A stretch of DNA of 64,000 bases from Skeletonema tropicum. Its lineage: Eukaryota; Bacillariophyta; Thalassiosirophyceae; Thalassiosirales; Thalassiosiraceae. Location: contig CM074132.1 in the NCBI GenBank assembly GCA_037178625.1, positions 3,906,001 to 3,970,000 on the forward strand, in the 5' to 3' direction. A program made the position numbers and the translations under genes. Each line of letters begins with the position of its first letter. Position 1 is the first letter of the stretch. Shown one piece after another: positions 49,732 to 60,576 of the stretch. The notes beneath the pieces are model-generated. The model saw only the letters and a list, made by a program, of their open reading frames with translations. It was not told where the DNA came from and did no database searches.

Positions 49732-50640
49732 GTTGCTCCTGTTGCCTTTTATTTTGGCCCCTGCCTACAATACGATACAGTATTGCACTTTACCCGCCTT
49801 CTTCCTTTCTTTTGCTCGGCTTTTGCTCGGCCTTTCGCTCTTTAAGGTCTAATATGAAGAAGCTCGCTGCGTTGAATTTGAATTTGTATTGTGTGTCTCA
49901 TCGTCCGGCTATGCTATCTTCAGTGTCATCCAGATGCATACTTATGAAAGATGTCAAGAGTTCAACCTGCTGCTGCTGATCCTCGTTTGGCTCCATCTTC
50001 ATGAGAAGCGTTTTCCCCTCTCAGCTATATGTCTTAGATCGAAGATGAAACCTTCCACACGTCTATCTACGTCTACTGGTCCACTATTTGCGCTGCTGAG
50101 CCAAGTGCAATTATTCCCACGAAGAGTTCAATCTGCTGAGATCATGAGATTGGCTCCAGCTCGATTCGAATCCATAGTGAATCTGTCGCTGCATTTGTAC
50201 CAGACAGCGGTGCAGCGGAGGTGAAGATTGATCCATCCCAGAGATATTTCTCGCAACTTCAACTTGTTGTGTCATTCCGGTACTCGACTTGTCTGATCAC
50301 TTGAACTAGAGAACGTTCACACCTATATACTTAGGTATGTAAGTGACTGTGGAGGTGCAGTGCTTCTGATTATGTACGACTCAAAAGAAGAGATTCAATA
50401 CTGATTGTTCTTCTTGGAAAGAACGGTCTTGAAAAGAACGGTTGTAGTTGCTTTCATCTGTGAATAGCGAAGCAAAGAGACGAGAATGGCCGTGCCATGA
50501 TGACGAAGAAGTATCGTACCTACTTATTACTTGCTTCGACGATCAATGATCAATTTGATGCCTAAGCACTTACATACATACTGTATATATCCACTGTACA
50601 TATAATGCAGTTTATAGTGTTTGTATGGTCCCGATGCGAC

Positions 50641-50761
50641 AGGAACGACCATACCACAGCGACAGCACCGCTTTCCGTCTGCTCAGCGAAGTTAAGCACT
50701 GTCGGGCCAGGTTATATAGTTCTACGGTGGGGGACCACGTTGGAATCCCTGGTGTTGTTCT
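50641..50761 (+). pseudogene. 5S rRNA copy 5 with disrupted box C
   Basis: 121 nt. GGTTAGTAC is replaced by GGTTATATAGTTC, four bases longer, destroying box C. Probably inactive. It is the last copy before the 4.46-kb insertion. Confidence 0.8.
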
Positions 50762-52483
50762 GTTGCTCCTGTTGCCTTTTATTTTGGCCCCTGCCTACAA
50801 TACGATACAGTATTGCACTTTACCCGCCTTCTTCCTTTCTTTTGCTCGGCTTTTGCTCGGCCTTTCGCTCTTTAAGGTCTAATATGAAGAAGCTCGCTGC
50901 GTTGAATTTGAATTTGTATTGTGTGTCTCATCGTCCGGCTATGCTATCTTCAGTGTCATCCAGATGCATACTTATGAAAGATGTCAAGAGTTCAACCTGC
51001 TGCTGCTGATCCTCGTTTGGCTCCATCTTCATGAGAAGCGTTTTCCCCTCTCAGCTATATGTCTTAGATCGAAGATGAAACCTTCCACACGTCTATCTAC
51101 GTCTACTGGTCCACTATTTGCGCTGCTGAGCCAAGTGCAATTATTCCCACGAAGAGTTCAATCTGCTGAGATCATGAGATTGGCTCCAGCTCGATTCGAA
51201 TCCATAGTGAATCTGTCGCTGCATTTGTACCAGACAGCGGTGCAGCGGAGGTGAAGATTGATCCATCCCAGAGATATTTCTCGCAACTTCAACTTGTTAG
51301 GTGGCCATCGCTGTCATGCTTGGAAAGCCCCACAAGCGCCGCGCGTGGAGGAGAAGGAGGCTCCGCGCGCTTGGAAAAAACGAATCCATCTATCACTTGA
51401 GCCGGATGGAGCGGAGGTAACTTCTACGCAACCTTAAAATCAGACACCACTAGGGTTATTTTCCAATTAATGGATTCCGACGTTAAAAAAGGAGAAAGAT
51501 TGAGCTGTGTGGAAGAAAATTTGCCTAACCTTAATGAAAAATCTTACCGTTTTAAGGCTATTTTTGTCTATTGTAGCTTACACATGAAGATGGTTAGAAG
51601 AAGATTATGTGTTTTGAGAAAGCACATGCAAGATCGACTGAGGCTGTGCCTGCATGCATGCCGTCCTACCTCCACAAAGTTTGCATCTTCATCACGAGGA
51701 GACATACCCACCCTTCCATTTCTCCCAGTCGAAAAAACACTTTGACTACGCCTCACTCATGATTGCGGAAGGCTCAAATGCACTGAGTCATCCCATTGCT
51801 TCTAGTAGATCTGCCTGCTCCACAATGTGCAACGTGCCAAAGCCAACGACAAAGTCAAAGTCGAAGAATGTTATGCCAGCAATTTCAAACCAACGAAGCA
51901 GCTTGTTCTTACCTCAAATTTGTGTCGTCCGATGCAGTTAATCAGTTAATGATTTTTTGTTAGGTTTGTGTCAAGTTGAGGTCCTCAAAATGCATCCAAG
52001 CCTGATGTAAGAGACAGAGAAGCACAAAATTACAACGAGAACAAGAAGAGAAGAGAGAGCAACAAACTCAACAAATCAAACTCCAAGGCTCTTAAGGATG
52101 CATTCACCTCTGCCGGACTACGCAGTTAGCAGTAAAGGATCAGTAGTACCTGATAGCATTGATCAAGAGGACGTCTTGGCAGACAAAATCCCTGTAACAA
52201 AATGCTGCGATGTAGAGATGAGCTTGAATTATCAAGGTCGGCGAGAAATTCGAACAGTATCAATAGAAGACTAAGTCTATGGTCAGCCTAGCCAGGATGT
52301 TCGTTCTCGGCGAATATTGGTGCTGTGAACAAGTGTGGCACAGATCTGAAAAGCTGAGAGCGAGCTCTCAAATCCGTGGAGATCTAAGCTTTGTTTTGAA
52401 TTGAGAAAATAGTTTCGTACGTGCGTAGGAACTCATACAAGTTTGGGCGGGAGGGTTCTCATCATCCATTAATTCATCAACTA

Positions 52484-52760
52484 GGATGCACCGTGCGCTG
52501 TAGAATAGAGAGAAGTTCAAGCAGATACATAGGTGCATCAACCTCGGAAGTCACAGTATCTCTGGCTCTCCCAAAACTTCACTGCGTAAGTTTGGAGGGC
52601 GATTATTAGTATGAACATTCGGCACTATTGTGCACCGTGCGCCGGTGCTATTTAGAGAGTAAATAGTGTTGAGAAGAGATAAAGCAGATAGATAGACGCA
52701 TGCACGCCAGCGAAATGAGTGGCAACCTAGGAAGTCACAGGTATCTTAGATTTTGAGTTT
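52484..52760. repeat. Diverged tandem duplication with GCACCGTGCGC words
   Basis: Two related stretches begin at about 52484 and 52629, both with TGCACCGTGCGC, then AGCAGATA.ATAG and GGAAGTCACAG. The second contains GCACCGTGCGCCGGTGC, a short hairpin similar in sequence to the 35-bp units at 42761. Confidence 0.6.
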
Positions 52761-52766
52761 CGAAAA

Positions 52767-52804
52767 CCGACCCCATGCCTGCAAGATGCAGGCGATGGGG
52801 TCGG
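52767..52804. other. Strong 38-nt hairpin
   Basis: CCGACCCCAT pairs with ATGGGGTCGG (10 bp) and, after a small bulge, CCTGCA with TGCAGG (6 bp) around an AGA loop. Confidence 0.9.
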
Positions 52805-53044
52805 CGGCAGATTTGTCTCAATACTCATTAAATGCTGCTAGCTGTTAAAAGCTACTAAAACCTTTCTTCGCATTGTGCCTGGGAGCAAGGATCATAGCTG
52901 TGCGTGGAGCATTGCCTCATTCGATCAATCTTCTTTCTCATGATTTGATAATGAATTGTACGATAGTGCTAAAAGTGCTGCAATCTTCGCAGTTAGTAAG
53001 ACTCGGAAGCTGTAAGAGTAAGACTAATAATTGCTTCAGTATCA

Positions 53045-53400
53045 AATCATCCTCTTCTTGAACCTTTCTATCACTTTCCACTTCCTCTCGGTGATCATTC
53101 TCATCCTCTGAGCAAGGCGAGCATTCCGTTCCTCTTTCTCTTGAGCTATTCGAGCAATCTCTTCAGCTCTGGCACGTCTTCCTCTCAACGAGGTCCTGCA
53201 GACTCTCTTCCTGTCGGGCAAGCTGGATTTCGCCTGCCTTCAGTTTCTAATTTATTCCACGAGGCATTGGCATGTGATCATCAGTTCGATAGACTTCCGT
53301 TCCTCCAATGATTGTATAATATTTTGACATTGCGTTTCGAGCTCCAAAAGCACGGCCAAAATCTTAATGTGCATGCTATGTCGTCAAATTCTAGGAGGCT
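53045..53400 (-). pseudogene. Remnant of a charged, helix-rich coding sequence
   Basis: On the minus strand, three successive frames read like one protein: ELETQCQNIIQSLEERK, LARQEESLQDL and RARAEEIARIAQEKEER...MITERKWK. A stop and a frame change separate them. Such coiled-coil composition is unlikely by chance. It lies inside the inner transposon and may be a second transposon gene or captured host sequence. Confidence 0.45.
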
Positions 53401-53837
53401 AATGATACATTTGATTAAAATTGAAGCAAAACGATTCACACGGCAATCTTCTCCGCTTCGTCGACTGACGGCCGTGGCCATGGACATGGTAGCTTTCGAT
53501 TGAGTCAAACGATGAACCACGAACGATTGAACTCGAAAGTGCGAGTATCATTGGGTGCGAGTGGCGATCTTATCAATCGAACGAACATGAAAGTGATGGA
53601 AAGGAGCAAGAGTTTTGGAAGGTTGCCTCCCCCCCTAAGTAAATGGAGTCCCGCAATAATTTTCGATTTCTACACTTAAAAAGAATTCGAACGAATGTGA
53701 ACAACCCTGGATTCTTGAGTATTCGTTTTTGTTCTTGGCGCTTCACGGGTCCCTCCCCGTTCGCGATTATTTTGAGTGCCTTTCGAAAGAATCAGGGAAA
53801 TGGTGTGGCATTCTAACGAGACCAAGCCAACTCATGG

Positions 53838-55138
53838 GTGGTAGCCGGCTTGCGTGTAGTTGTGGTTGTGGCACTGGCCGCCCACATACCTTTTGGCCAC
53901 ATCCGCATCTTTTATTCTCACAGCGACAACGCAGCTCAGCACTTCAAAAATACTGGAGCAATTCACTATTTCACGACTTTGATTAAAGAGAGAGGAGGAG
54001 CCGCACGCACTGCTGTCGTCTACAACTTGGCGCTCCTGGGCCGTATGATGGGATCGGTGGACGGTGGAAGAGTAAGATTGATCAATGTATTGCATCTTCT
54101 ACAGACTCTGGTCCGTTGGATTAAACAGACTCTCATTATGTCGAAAACGTGAACGATGTGTATGATGCGCTTGTGCATCACTTCGAGAAAGGGGAGCACA
54201 GAAATGTGCAGTTGGCTGGCAAGAATCCCATACACAAGTACAAGTTCTTTCTGAATACTTTTGACTACAAGGCAATTGAGAGGCCACTCAACGAAAAGTT
54301 TATCACCCTGGAAGGAATAACGAAACACTATCAGATTGCTGTTGCTAATGAAGGTATTGTTAATATGCGTCAGAAGCCATGTTGGTGTCCAGGATGCATG
54401 AAAGCTCTGAGCAAACCCTCATCGGGCTGGACGACCCCGTATCAAATAGCAGGATGCAAATCTCTCTCCCGTCGACATGGTGCAAATAGTACTGCATATG
54501 AATTCACAAAACACGCTTGCACGAAGACAGCCGGCCGAAATGTTGCTGAAGTTGCTGGACAAATCCGTCATGAACGTTCAACGCTGAACAATGTTTGTGC
54601 GGAGTTGACTGTTGGGGAATGGATTCTATTTCACGGCAAAGATGTTAATGGCAATGAAGACCCTGACCAACCAATCTGGCTTGGTTGGGTGATGCCGAAT
54701 CCTGCTTCGGGTAGGCAAGGCGTGCTTCGGAATACGACAGGCACAGCCAAACGTTATGATATGGGTGTCGAGGTGCAAAACAACGAAGTTGCAATATATG
54801 TTCAATGGTACGAGAAGATGGACTTGAACTCTGATGAACGCAAATATCGCGTCAATGGAACATTGACACCGTCAGTCCAAAATAATCAACTTTTGCTCCA
54901 TACTGGACTCAAGATGCAGCAGGTGCTTGGAGATTCCAATCTTGTGGCAAGAAGTCGACCAGGATCTGACAGACAGCGACGAACGACGGCAGCTGCATCT
55001 TCCAGTTTGGGAGAGTATGCTCGACCAAGGCAAAATAATCAAAGCAGTTACGAGAGTTGGCACAACAAGGAATACGGTATTGTATGGGAGATGAACGAGT
55101 CGGATCGTGACTTTGCACTTAGTAGGCGCGAGTTATAA
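53838..55138 (+). pseudogene. Transposase-like protein, degenerate
   Basis: Two frames belong together. 53838-54045 reads HIRIFYSHSDNAAQHFKNT...TAVVYN. After a one-base frame change comes APGPYDGIGGRWKSKID, then a TAA near 54120, and the same frame continues to 55138. The S-D-N-A-x2-F-K and D-G-x-G-G-x2-K words resemble those of transposon-related proteins of aquatic eukaryotes (from memory, not searched). The downstream part has CWCPGC and a later His/Cys cluster that could bind zinc. With one frameshift and one stop it is probably inactive. The transposase superfamily cannot be told. Confidence 0.5.
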
Positions 55139-56135
55139 TGCGTATAACTTTTTCATTTTACACCTATGCACTTAGATCTTTGTGGGTTCAGACTCAGCTC
55201 ACTCACTGAGAGCAGCAATTTAAGCGAATAAAAAGTATGTGTAATGTATGTGGTGACTGAGAACTAACAAAAGGGGCAAAAAAGTGGCTAGGCTGACCAT
55301 AGACTTAGCCAGAAAAGCAAGAAAACAAGAACAAAGCCACTTTTCTTCTCGAAATATCATATACTGTCTCTGATAGCTCTACAACTATCTACAGTAATGC
55401 ATGGACTTCTTCTTCTTCTGTGACCTGTCGGATCACATGCGCTTGATCTTGATGAGTGTATATCTTACACTTAGTATCACTTCTTTTATTCTCTACGGTG
55501 TCTGTAACACATGAACGCCCGCAGTGCCAAAATTGAAATCTCTAGTCCGTTATTTATGATGTCGTCAAGAAATCGCATTCCCTCAACCAAAAAGACAAAC
55601 ATCTTGGACGGAGGAGCAGGGTGTCCTCCGGATGCAGCAATCGCAGATTCACAATGCTATGCATAATTAATTCTTCTACGCACAACAACTTCAACCTACC
55701 AAAATTACTACTATCACACCAGCTCCAAACCCAAGCAGGCATCTCTTCGTGTTGCCTCTTGTTGTGTCATTCCGGTACTCGACTTGTCTGATCACTTGAA
55801 CTAGAGAACGTTCACACCTATATACTTAGGTATGTAAGTGACTGTGGAGGTGCAGTGCTTCTGATTATGTACGACTCAAAAGAAGAGATTCAATACTGAT
55901 TGTTCTTCTTGGAAAGAACGGTCTTGAAAAGAACGGTTGTAGTTGCTTTCATCTGTGAATAGCGAAGCAAAGAGACGAGAATGGCCGTGCCATGATGACG
56001 AAGAAGTATCGTACCTACTTATTACTTGCTTCGACGATCAATGATCAATTTGATGCCTAAGCACTTACATACATACTGTATATATCCACTGTACATATAA
56101 TGCAGTTTATAGTGTTTGTATGGTCCCGATGCGAC

Positions 56136-56252
56136 AGGAACGACCATACCACAGCGACAGCACCGCTTTCCGTCTGCTCAGCGAAGTTAAGCACTGTCGG
56201 GCCAGGTTAGTACTACGGTGGGGGACCACGTTGGAATCCCTGGTGTTGTTCT
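56136..56252 (+). rRNA. 5S ribosomal RNA, copy 6
   Basis: 117 nt, same sequence type as copy 4, with box A, box C and the TTTT terminator intact. First copy after the 4.46-kb insertion. Confidence 0.92.
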
Positions 56253-57163
56253 GTTGCTCCTGTTGCCTTTTATTTTGGCCCCTGCCTACAATACGATACA
56301 GTATTGCACTTTACCCGCCTTCTTCCTTTCTTTTGCTCGGCTTTTGCTCGGCCTTTCGCTCTTTAAGGTCTAATATGAAGAAGCTCGCTGCGTTGAATTT
56401 GAATTTGTATTGTGTGTCTCATCGTCCGGCTATGCTATCTTCAGTGTCATCCAGATGCATACTTATGAAAGATGTCAAGAGTTCAACCTGCTGCTGCTGA
56501 TCCTCGTTTGGCTCCATCTTCATGAGAAGCGTTTTCCCCTCTCAGCTGTATGTCTTAGATCGAAGATGAAACCTTCCACACGTCTATCTACGTCTACTGG
56601 TCCACTATTTGCGCTGCTGAGCCAAGTGCAATTATTCCCACGAAGAGTTCAATCTGCTGAGATCATGAGATTGGCTCCAGCTCGATTCGAATCCATAGTG
56701 AATCTGTCGCTGCATTTGTACCAGACAGCGGTGCAGCGGAGGTGAAGATTGATCCATCCCAGAGATATTTCTCGCAACTTCAACTTGTTGTGTCATTCCG
56801 GTACTCGACTTGTCTGATCACTTGAACTAGAGAACGTTCACACCTATATACGTATGTAGGTATGTAAGTGACTGTGGAGTGCAGTGCTTCTGATTATGTA
56901 CGACTCAAAAGAAGAGATTCAATACTGATTGTCTTCTTGGAAAGAACGGTCTTGAAAAGAACGGTTGTAGTTGCTTTCATCTGTGAATAGCGAAGCAAAG
57001 AGACGAGAATGGCCGTGCCATGATGACGAAGAAGTATCGTACCTACTTATTACTTGCTTCGACGATCAATGATCAATTTGATGCCTAAGCACTTACATAC
57101 ATACTGTATATATCCACTGTACATATAATGCAGTTTATAGTGTTTGTATGGTCCCGATGCGAC

Positions 57164-57280
57164 AGGAACGACCATACCACAGTGACAGCACCGCTTCCTG
57201 TCTGCTCAGCGAAGTTAAGCACTGTCGGGCCAGGTTAGTACTACGGTGGGGGACCACGTTGGAATCCCTGGTGTTGTTCT
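57164..57280 (+). rRNA. 5S ribosomal RNA, copy 7
   Basis: 117 nt, promoters intact. Has CAGTGACAG as in copy 1 and the private variant GCTTCCTG. Confidence 0.9.
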
Positions 57281-57703
57281 GTTGCTCCTGTTGCCTTTTA
57301 TTTTGGCCCCTGCCTACAATACGATACAGTATTGCACTTTACCCGCCTTCTTACCTTCTTCCTTTCTTTTGCTCGGCTTTTGCTCGGCCTTTCGCTCTTT
57401 AAGGTCTAATATGAAGAAGCTCGCTGCGTTGAATTTGAATTTGTATTGTGTGTCTCATCGTCCGGCTATGCTATCTTCAGTGTCATCCAGATGCATACTT
57501 ATGAAAGATGTCAAGAGTTCAACCTGCTGCTGCTGATCCTCGTTTGGCTCCATCTTCATGAGAAGCGTTTTCCCCTCTCAGCTGTATGTCTTAGATCGAA
57601 GATGAAACCTTCCACACGTCTATCTACGTCTACTGGTCCACTATTTGCGCTGCTGAGCCAAGTGCAATTATTCCCACGAAGAGTTCAATCTGCTAAGACT
57701 TTA

Positions 57704-58068
57704 TGACAGCCGGAAAATTAGGGTACCTAATTTATGGGTATATATACGGACACTCACTGATATGTAAGCATACGGGTACCTTCTGGTAAGTGAATGAAAG
57801 CACGCTTCAACAATATTCCGCGAAGGGAATGAAGGGAAATCCAGCATGATGGATCTCATAGAAGAAAGTAGAAAAGGATCACCAATAAAGTAGTGCTATT
57901 ATATAGTACTCCCAGTTGACGTGGGGTCAATGCCTCATCTAGACAACGCTTAGAGATAAGTGGCTTTGAGACAAGCAACGTGATAACAAACGAAGAACCA
58001 GTGCAATTATGTACGGCCTGTAAGGAGTTTCGACTTGTGCAATTCTGTGCATTTCGTGCTGATTTACA
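57704..58068 (+). repeat. 5' LTR
   Basis: 365 bp, TG...CA. Contains TATATATAC near its start, a possible promoter word. Confidence 0.95.
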
Positions 58069-58149
58069 GATTAACGTCTCGATTTGTTCTAGCTTCAATC
58101 TTTTTTGATTGTTAACTGAGCTTATCGACGAAAAGCCTTAGCAATTCTG

Positions 58150-59517
58150 TTGAGGGGAGTTGGTTACTGTTCGCCGCCGATATCGAACAACGTAGCAATT
58201 CTGTTACTTGCTGAGAAGTTTGGCCATAGATCTTCCTACACTGATAACTCTCTGTGGGCGGATAGACGTCGACTAGTGACTTTTAGAAGAGTCATGAATC
58301 GTCGTGTTCGTGTACACAACCGAAGCAATTATGTTCCACGCTGTAACTTTCCACAAATGAGGGTCCTATTACTAATTCTAGTTCTATGTCCTATCATCCT
58401 GGCAGAACAAAACTTAGTTGCAGTTTCATCACCATCTCCGATCTTCATCACCGCTGAAAGAACTTCAATTCTGGAGCCTATGTCACCGACTGATGAGTTA
58501 CTCACCGATCGAAGGAAATTCATCCCGGTAGAGCAAATGTCACACGGCGTCCTCTCCCCTGATGTCCCCGGAAAGGAGGCCAACGCATATTGGCATAATT
58601 TCACTCGTTGTGTGGATAATATGGATCTAATCAACTCAGTAAAGAATCGGAAGCAAAGTATACATTCTATCACCGGATATTCAAATGGGGGGTTTACATT
58701 TCATGAGGGAATACATCATCTCCTTCCGACCCTACTTCGTATTCTGGTTGTTTTCAACAATAATAATAACACCGACGCCGCCGTCAATTTCTTCGCCTTC
58801 AAGTTACCATCCTCATTGGTACAAAGATTTCAGACGACCAACAAAGTCCTTTTTCTCACTACGATGATTTCCTTTATCTATGTGGTCGAATTTGCCGTCG
58901 ATGTCAAAGCACCTGATGGGGAGAGACGAGGTAGCCACACGTCTATTCTTGCGGATCATAATGATGGGGAGAAAATTGGCCTATCCGATCTTGTTACTGA
59001 TACTATCCTTCTTAACATTGATGATGAAATGTCCTTCAATGCCACCGATAATTACAACGACTCAGACATTTTGCCAAGCTGCATGCATCATTTTCACATT
59101 CTTGTCGATGCTTCCAATAATGATGGGGGAGGATTATGGAAAATGTCTCTGTGTTCATGTGGAGTTAACATACTCAAGAGGATTTCTACACTCAAGTCTG
59201 CTCTGGTATCACCGCCGCTGGATGCCATGTACTGGATCGATTCCGATTACTTCATGGGGATGACACTATTCCATGTTATGGAACGGGATTTTATGTTGTC
59301 TGAGCGTCATCGTATCATTCCGTCGACACAGCGATCTACATCCGCTAATCATCTTCATGCCAATACTCTCGCTGTGTGGGGAGATCCTGTTCTTTCGACG
59401 ATTGTTTTATCCGCGATGATAGATAATGAAGCGATTACTGCCGATGTGCTAGTTATTCAAGACGATGATGGATTTGCTCACAACACTCACAAGTTCCGCA
59501 AGATCGATGATTCTTAG
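58150..59517 (+). CDS. LTR-element ORF, upstream half, unknown function
   Basis: Open for 455 codons from a TTG at 58150; in-frame ATGs at 58294 and 58357. The second begins MRVLLLILVLCPIILAEQ, a good candidate signal peptide. Beyond it are possible N-glycosylation sites (HNFT, FNAT), an Asn run and two hydrophobic stretches (about 190-200, 235-250). The stop TAG (59515-59517) uses the first base of the nested element, so it is not the original end. No gag-type zinc knuckle. The remaining part is the 60577 ORF, in the same frame once the insertion and one TTA are discounted. Confidence 0.6.
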   Translation: MRGVGYCSPPISNNVAILLLAEKFGHRSSYTDNSLWADRRRLVTFRRVMNRRVRVHNRSNYVPRCNFPQMRVLLLILVLCPIILAEQNLVAVSSPSPIFITAERTSILEPMSPTDELLTDRRKFIPVEQMSHGVLSPDVPGKEANAYWHNFTRCVDNMDLINSVKNRKQSIHSITGYSNGGFTFHEGIHHLLPTLLRILVVFNNNNNTDAAVNFFAFKLPSSLVQRFQTTNKVLFLTTMISFIYVVEFAVDVKAPDGERRGSHTSILADHNDGEKIGLSDLVTDTILLNIDDEMSFNATDNYNDSDILPSCMHHFHILVDASNNDGGGLWKMSLCSCGVNILKRISTLKSALVSPPLDAMYWIDSDYFMGMTLFHVMERDFMLSERHRIIPSTQRSTSANHLHANTLAVWGDPVLSTIVLSAMIDNEAITADVLVIQDDDGFAHNTHKFRKIDDS

Positions 59518-59633
59518 GTGCGGTCCGAGCAAAATTGCATCGTACGTATCATTTTGATAGCCGCTACAAAAAAACATGCAGCGCTGTCCGAGCAACTGCA
59601 CGTTCTGCACGTTTTTTTCCTTACGACAGCGGC

Positions 59634-59702
59634 GGATTCGACAATCCGTATCGACCATGATAGCCGCTACTCTCATAGCCACCACGTTGCCCAAACCCTA
59701 CC
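59634..59702 (-). pseudogene. Gly/Arg-rich coding-like fragment inside the nested element
   Basis: On the minus strand, after a possible AG acceptor, the frame reads GFGQRGGYESSGYHGRYG then a short tail and stop, like the RGG/YG tail of an RNA-binding protein. This could be a captured host exon or chance. Confidence 0.3.
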
Positions 59703-60387
59703 AATAGTAATATCCAGTGAATTATATCGCAGGCAACACCTTATACAACGATTCAGCCGCAGGGTATTATTATTACTACTGCCTACACCGCATAAATAAA
59801 TGACTAATACATGCTACATAAATATCATTTCTGTCTATGATGTTGCTATTTTTATCCACCCTATTGTAATATTTTGGACAATAAATAGCCGCCACTTCTT
59901 ATGTATAATAATATTGATAAGATCACTTCTTTACAGCCGCTCGATCCGCCGTCTACAGGCTTATTGTTGTGTCTGAGTATCGTATTATATTTGCCATTTT
60001 TGTGCACATCTTGTGTTCTTGGTGTTTTGGAGGTGTGGGGGGGCTTGAATGGTCACTCCGAGCAGCCGGATTCTCACTACATATCATCATCAGCGACGGG
60101 TAGCGGAGGGGTAGTGCATATTATTGTTTATCTTCTTCTATGGGTGCAGGGAAGGTGGTTGTTTTAATTTCAAATCTCAATGAAGTGGATTACAATGATA
60201 TTATCACCGCCCCTACAGCAGCCGAAACGCCACCCTGCTGCGAATACGTCGCCATATATGTCTTCTAAGAGATAGGCCATCGATACCTTGTGAAATATAT
60301 ATAGTCATGGACTGAGATAGGCGGCCTTACTTGGGGTGCCATTGTCATGGCATCTTTTTTTTTGATGTGCTTGTGAGTTGTGAGCGT

Positions 60388-60427
60388 ACGATCATGCAGA
60401 AATCGAGTTGGCTTTCTGCATGATCGT
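60388..60427. other. Perfect 15-bp inverted repeat with 10-nt loop
   Basis: ACGATCATGCAGAAA (60388-60402) and its exact reverse complement (60413-60427) inside the nested element. Confidence 0.95.
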
Positions 60428-60576
60428 GCAATCATACGCATGATTTTGTTTTTGTTGAAACTTAGTAAAATCCGAGAACTGCACGATTGTACGTAGGGGT
60501 ATCGATTTAACCTAGGAAAAGCGAAATCGTACGCACAATTTGGTTTGCTCGGACAGCCCCTTACTTCTCGCTTGCT

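Larger units (their letters stand above)
46383..51298 (+). repeat. 5S rDNA tandem array, left block (five units)
   Basis: Direct repeats of about 1.02 kb, each with one 5S gene on the plus strand and a non-coding spacer. Distances between 5S starts are 982, 1027, 1021 and 1026 bp. The first unit is shorter because its spacer lacks about 45 bp present in the others near ATCCAGATGC. The block breaks off at CTTGTT (51293-51298), where an insertion begins. Frames of 110-130 codons in the spacers merely repeat with the unit. Confidence 0.95.
52271..55308 (+). mobile_element. DNA transposon-like element with perfect 24-bp terminal inverted repeats
   Basis: Left end 52271-52294 (CTAAGTCTATGGTCAGCCTA...) is the exact reverse complement of 55285-55308. 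No clear direct duplication abuts the repeats. The right half carries a transposase-like coding remnant on the plus strand and the left half a charged coding remnant on the minus strand. Superfamily not assigned. Confidence 0.7.
51299..55757. mobile_element. 4.46-kb insertion in the 5S array flanked by CTTGTT
   Basis: The uninterrupted spacer reads AACTTCAACTTGTTGTGTCATT in the other units. Here it is split, with CTTGTT present at both edges (51293-51298 and 55758-55763), the signature of a 6-bp target duplication. The ends share only AGG/CCT as an inverted repeat. It contains an inner element with 24-bp inverted repeats (52271-55308). The outer 970 bp on the left hold two short frames (51470-51745, 51654-51941) of unknown type. 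Confidence 0.7.
55758..57703 (+). repeat. 5S rDNA tandem array, right block (two units)
   Basis: Resumes exactly where the left block stopped (CTTGTTGTGTCATT). The second spacer is cut short at about 57696, where CAATCTGCT changes into the 44.4-kb type of flank, and ends at the LTR element. Confidence 0.93.
59517..60560. mobile_element. PIF/Harbinger-like non-autonomous element nested in the LTR element
   Basis: 1044 bp bounded by TTA on both sides (59514-59516, 60561-60563). Imperfect terminal inverted repeats: GGTGCGGTCCGAGCAAA at the left and the reverse complement of GGGGCTGTCCGAGCAAA at the right. A second GCTGTCCGAGCAA lies inside at about 59583. TTA target duplications and G-rich termini fit the PIF/Harbinger superfamily. 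It has no transposase ORF. A 15-bp perfect hairpin and several ATCGTACG words lie near the right end. Confidence 0.75.
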
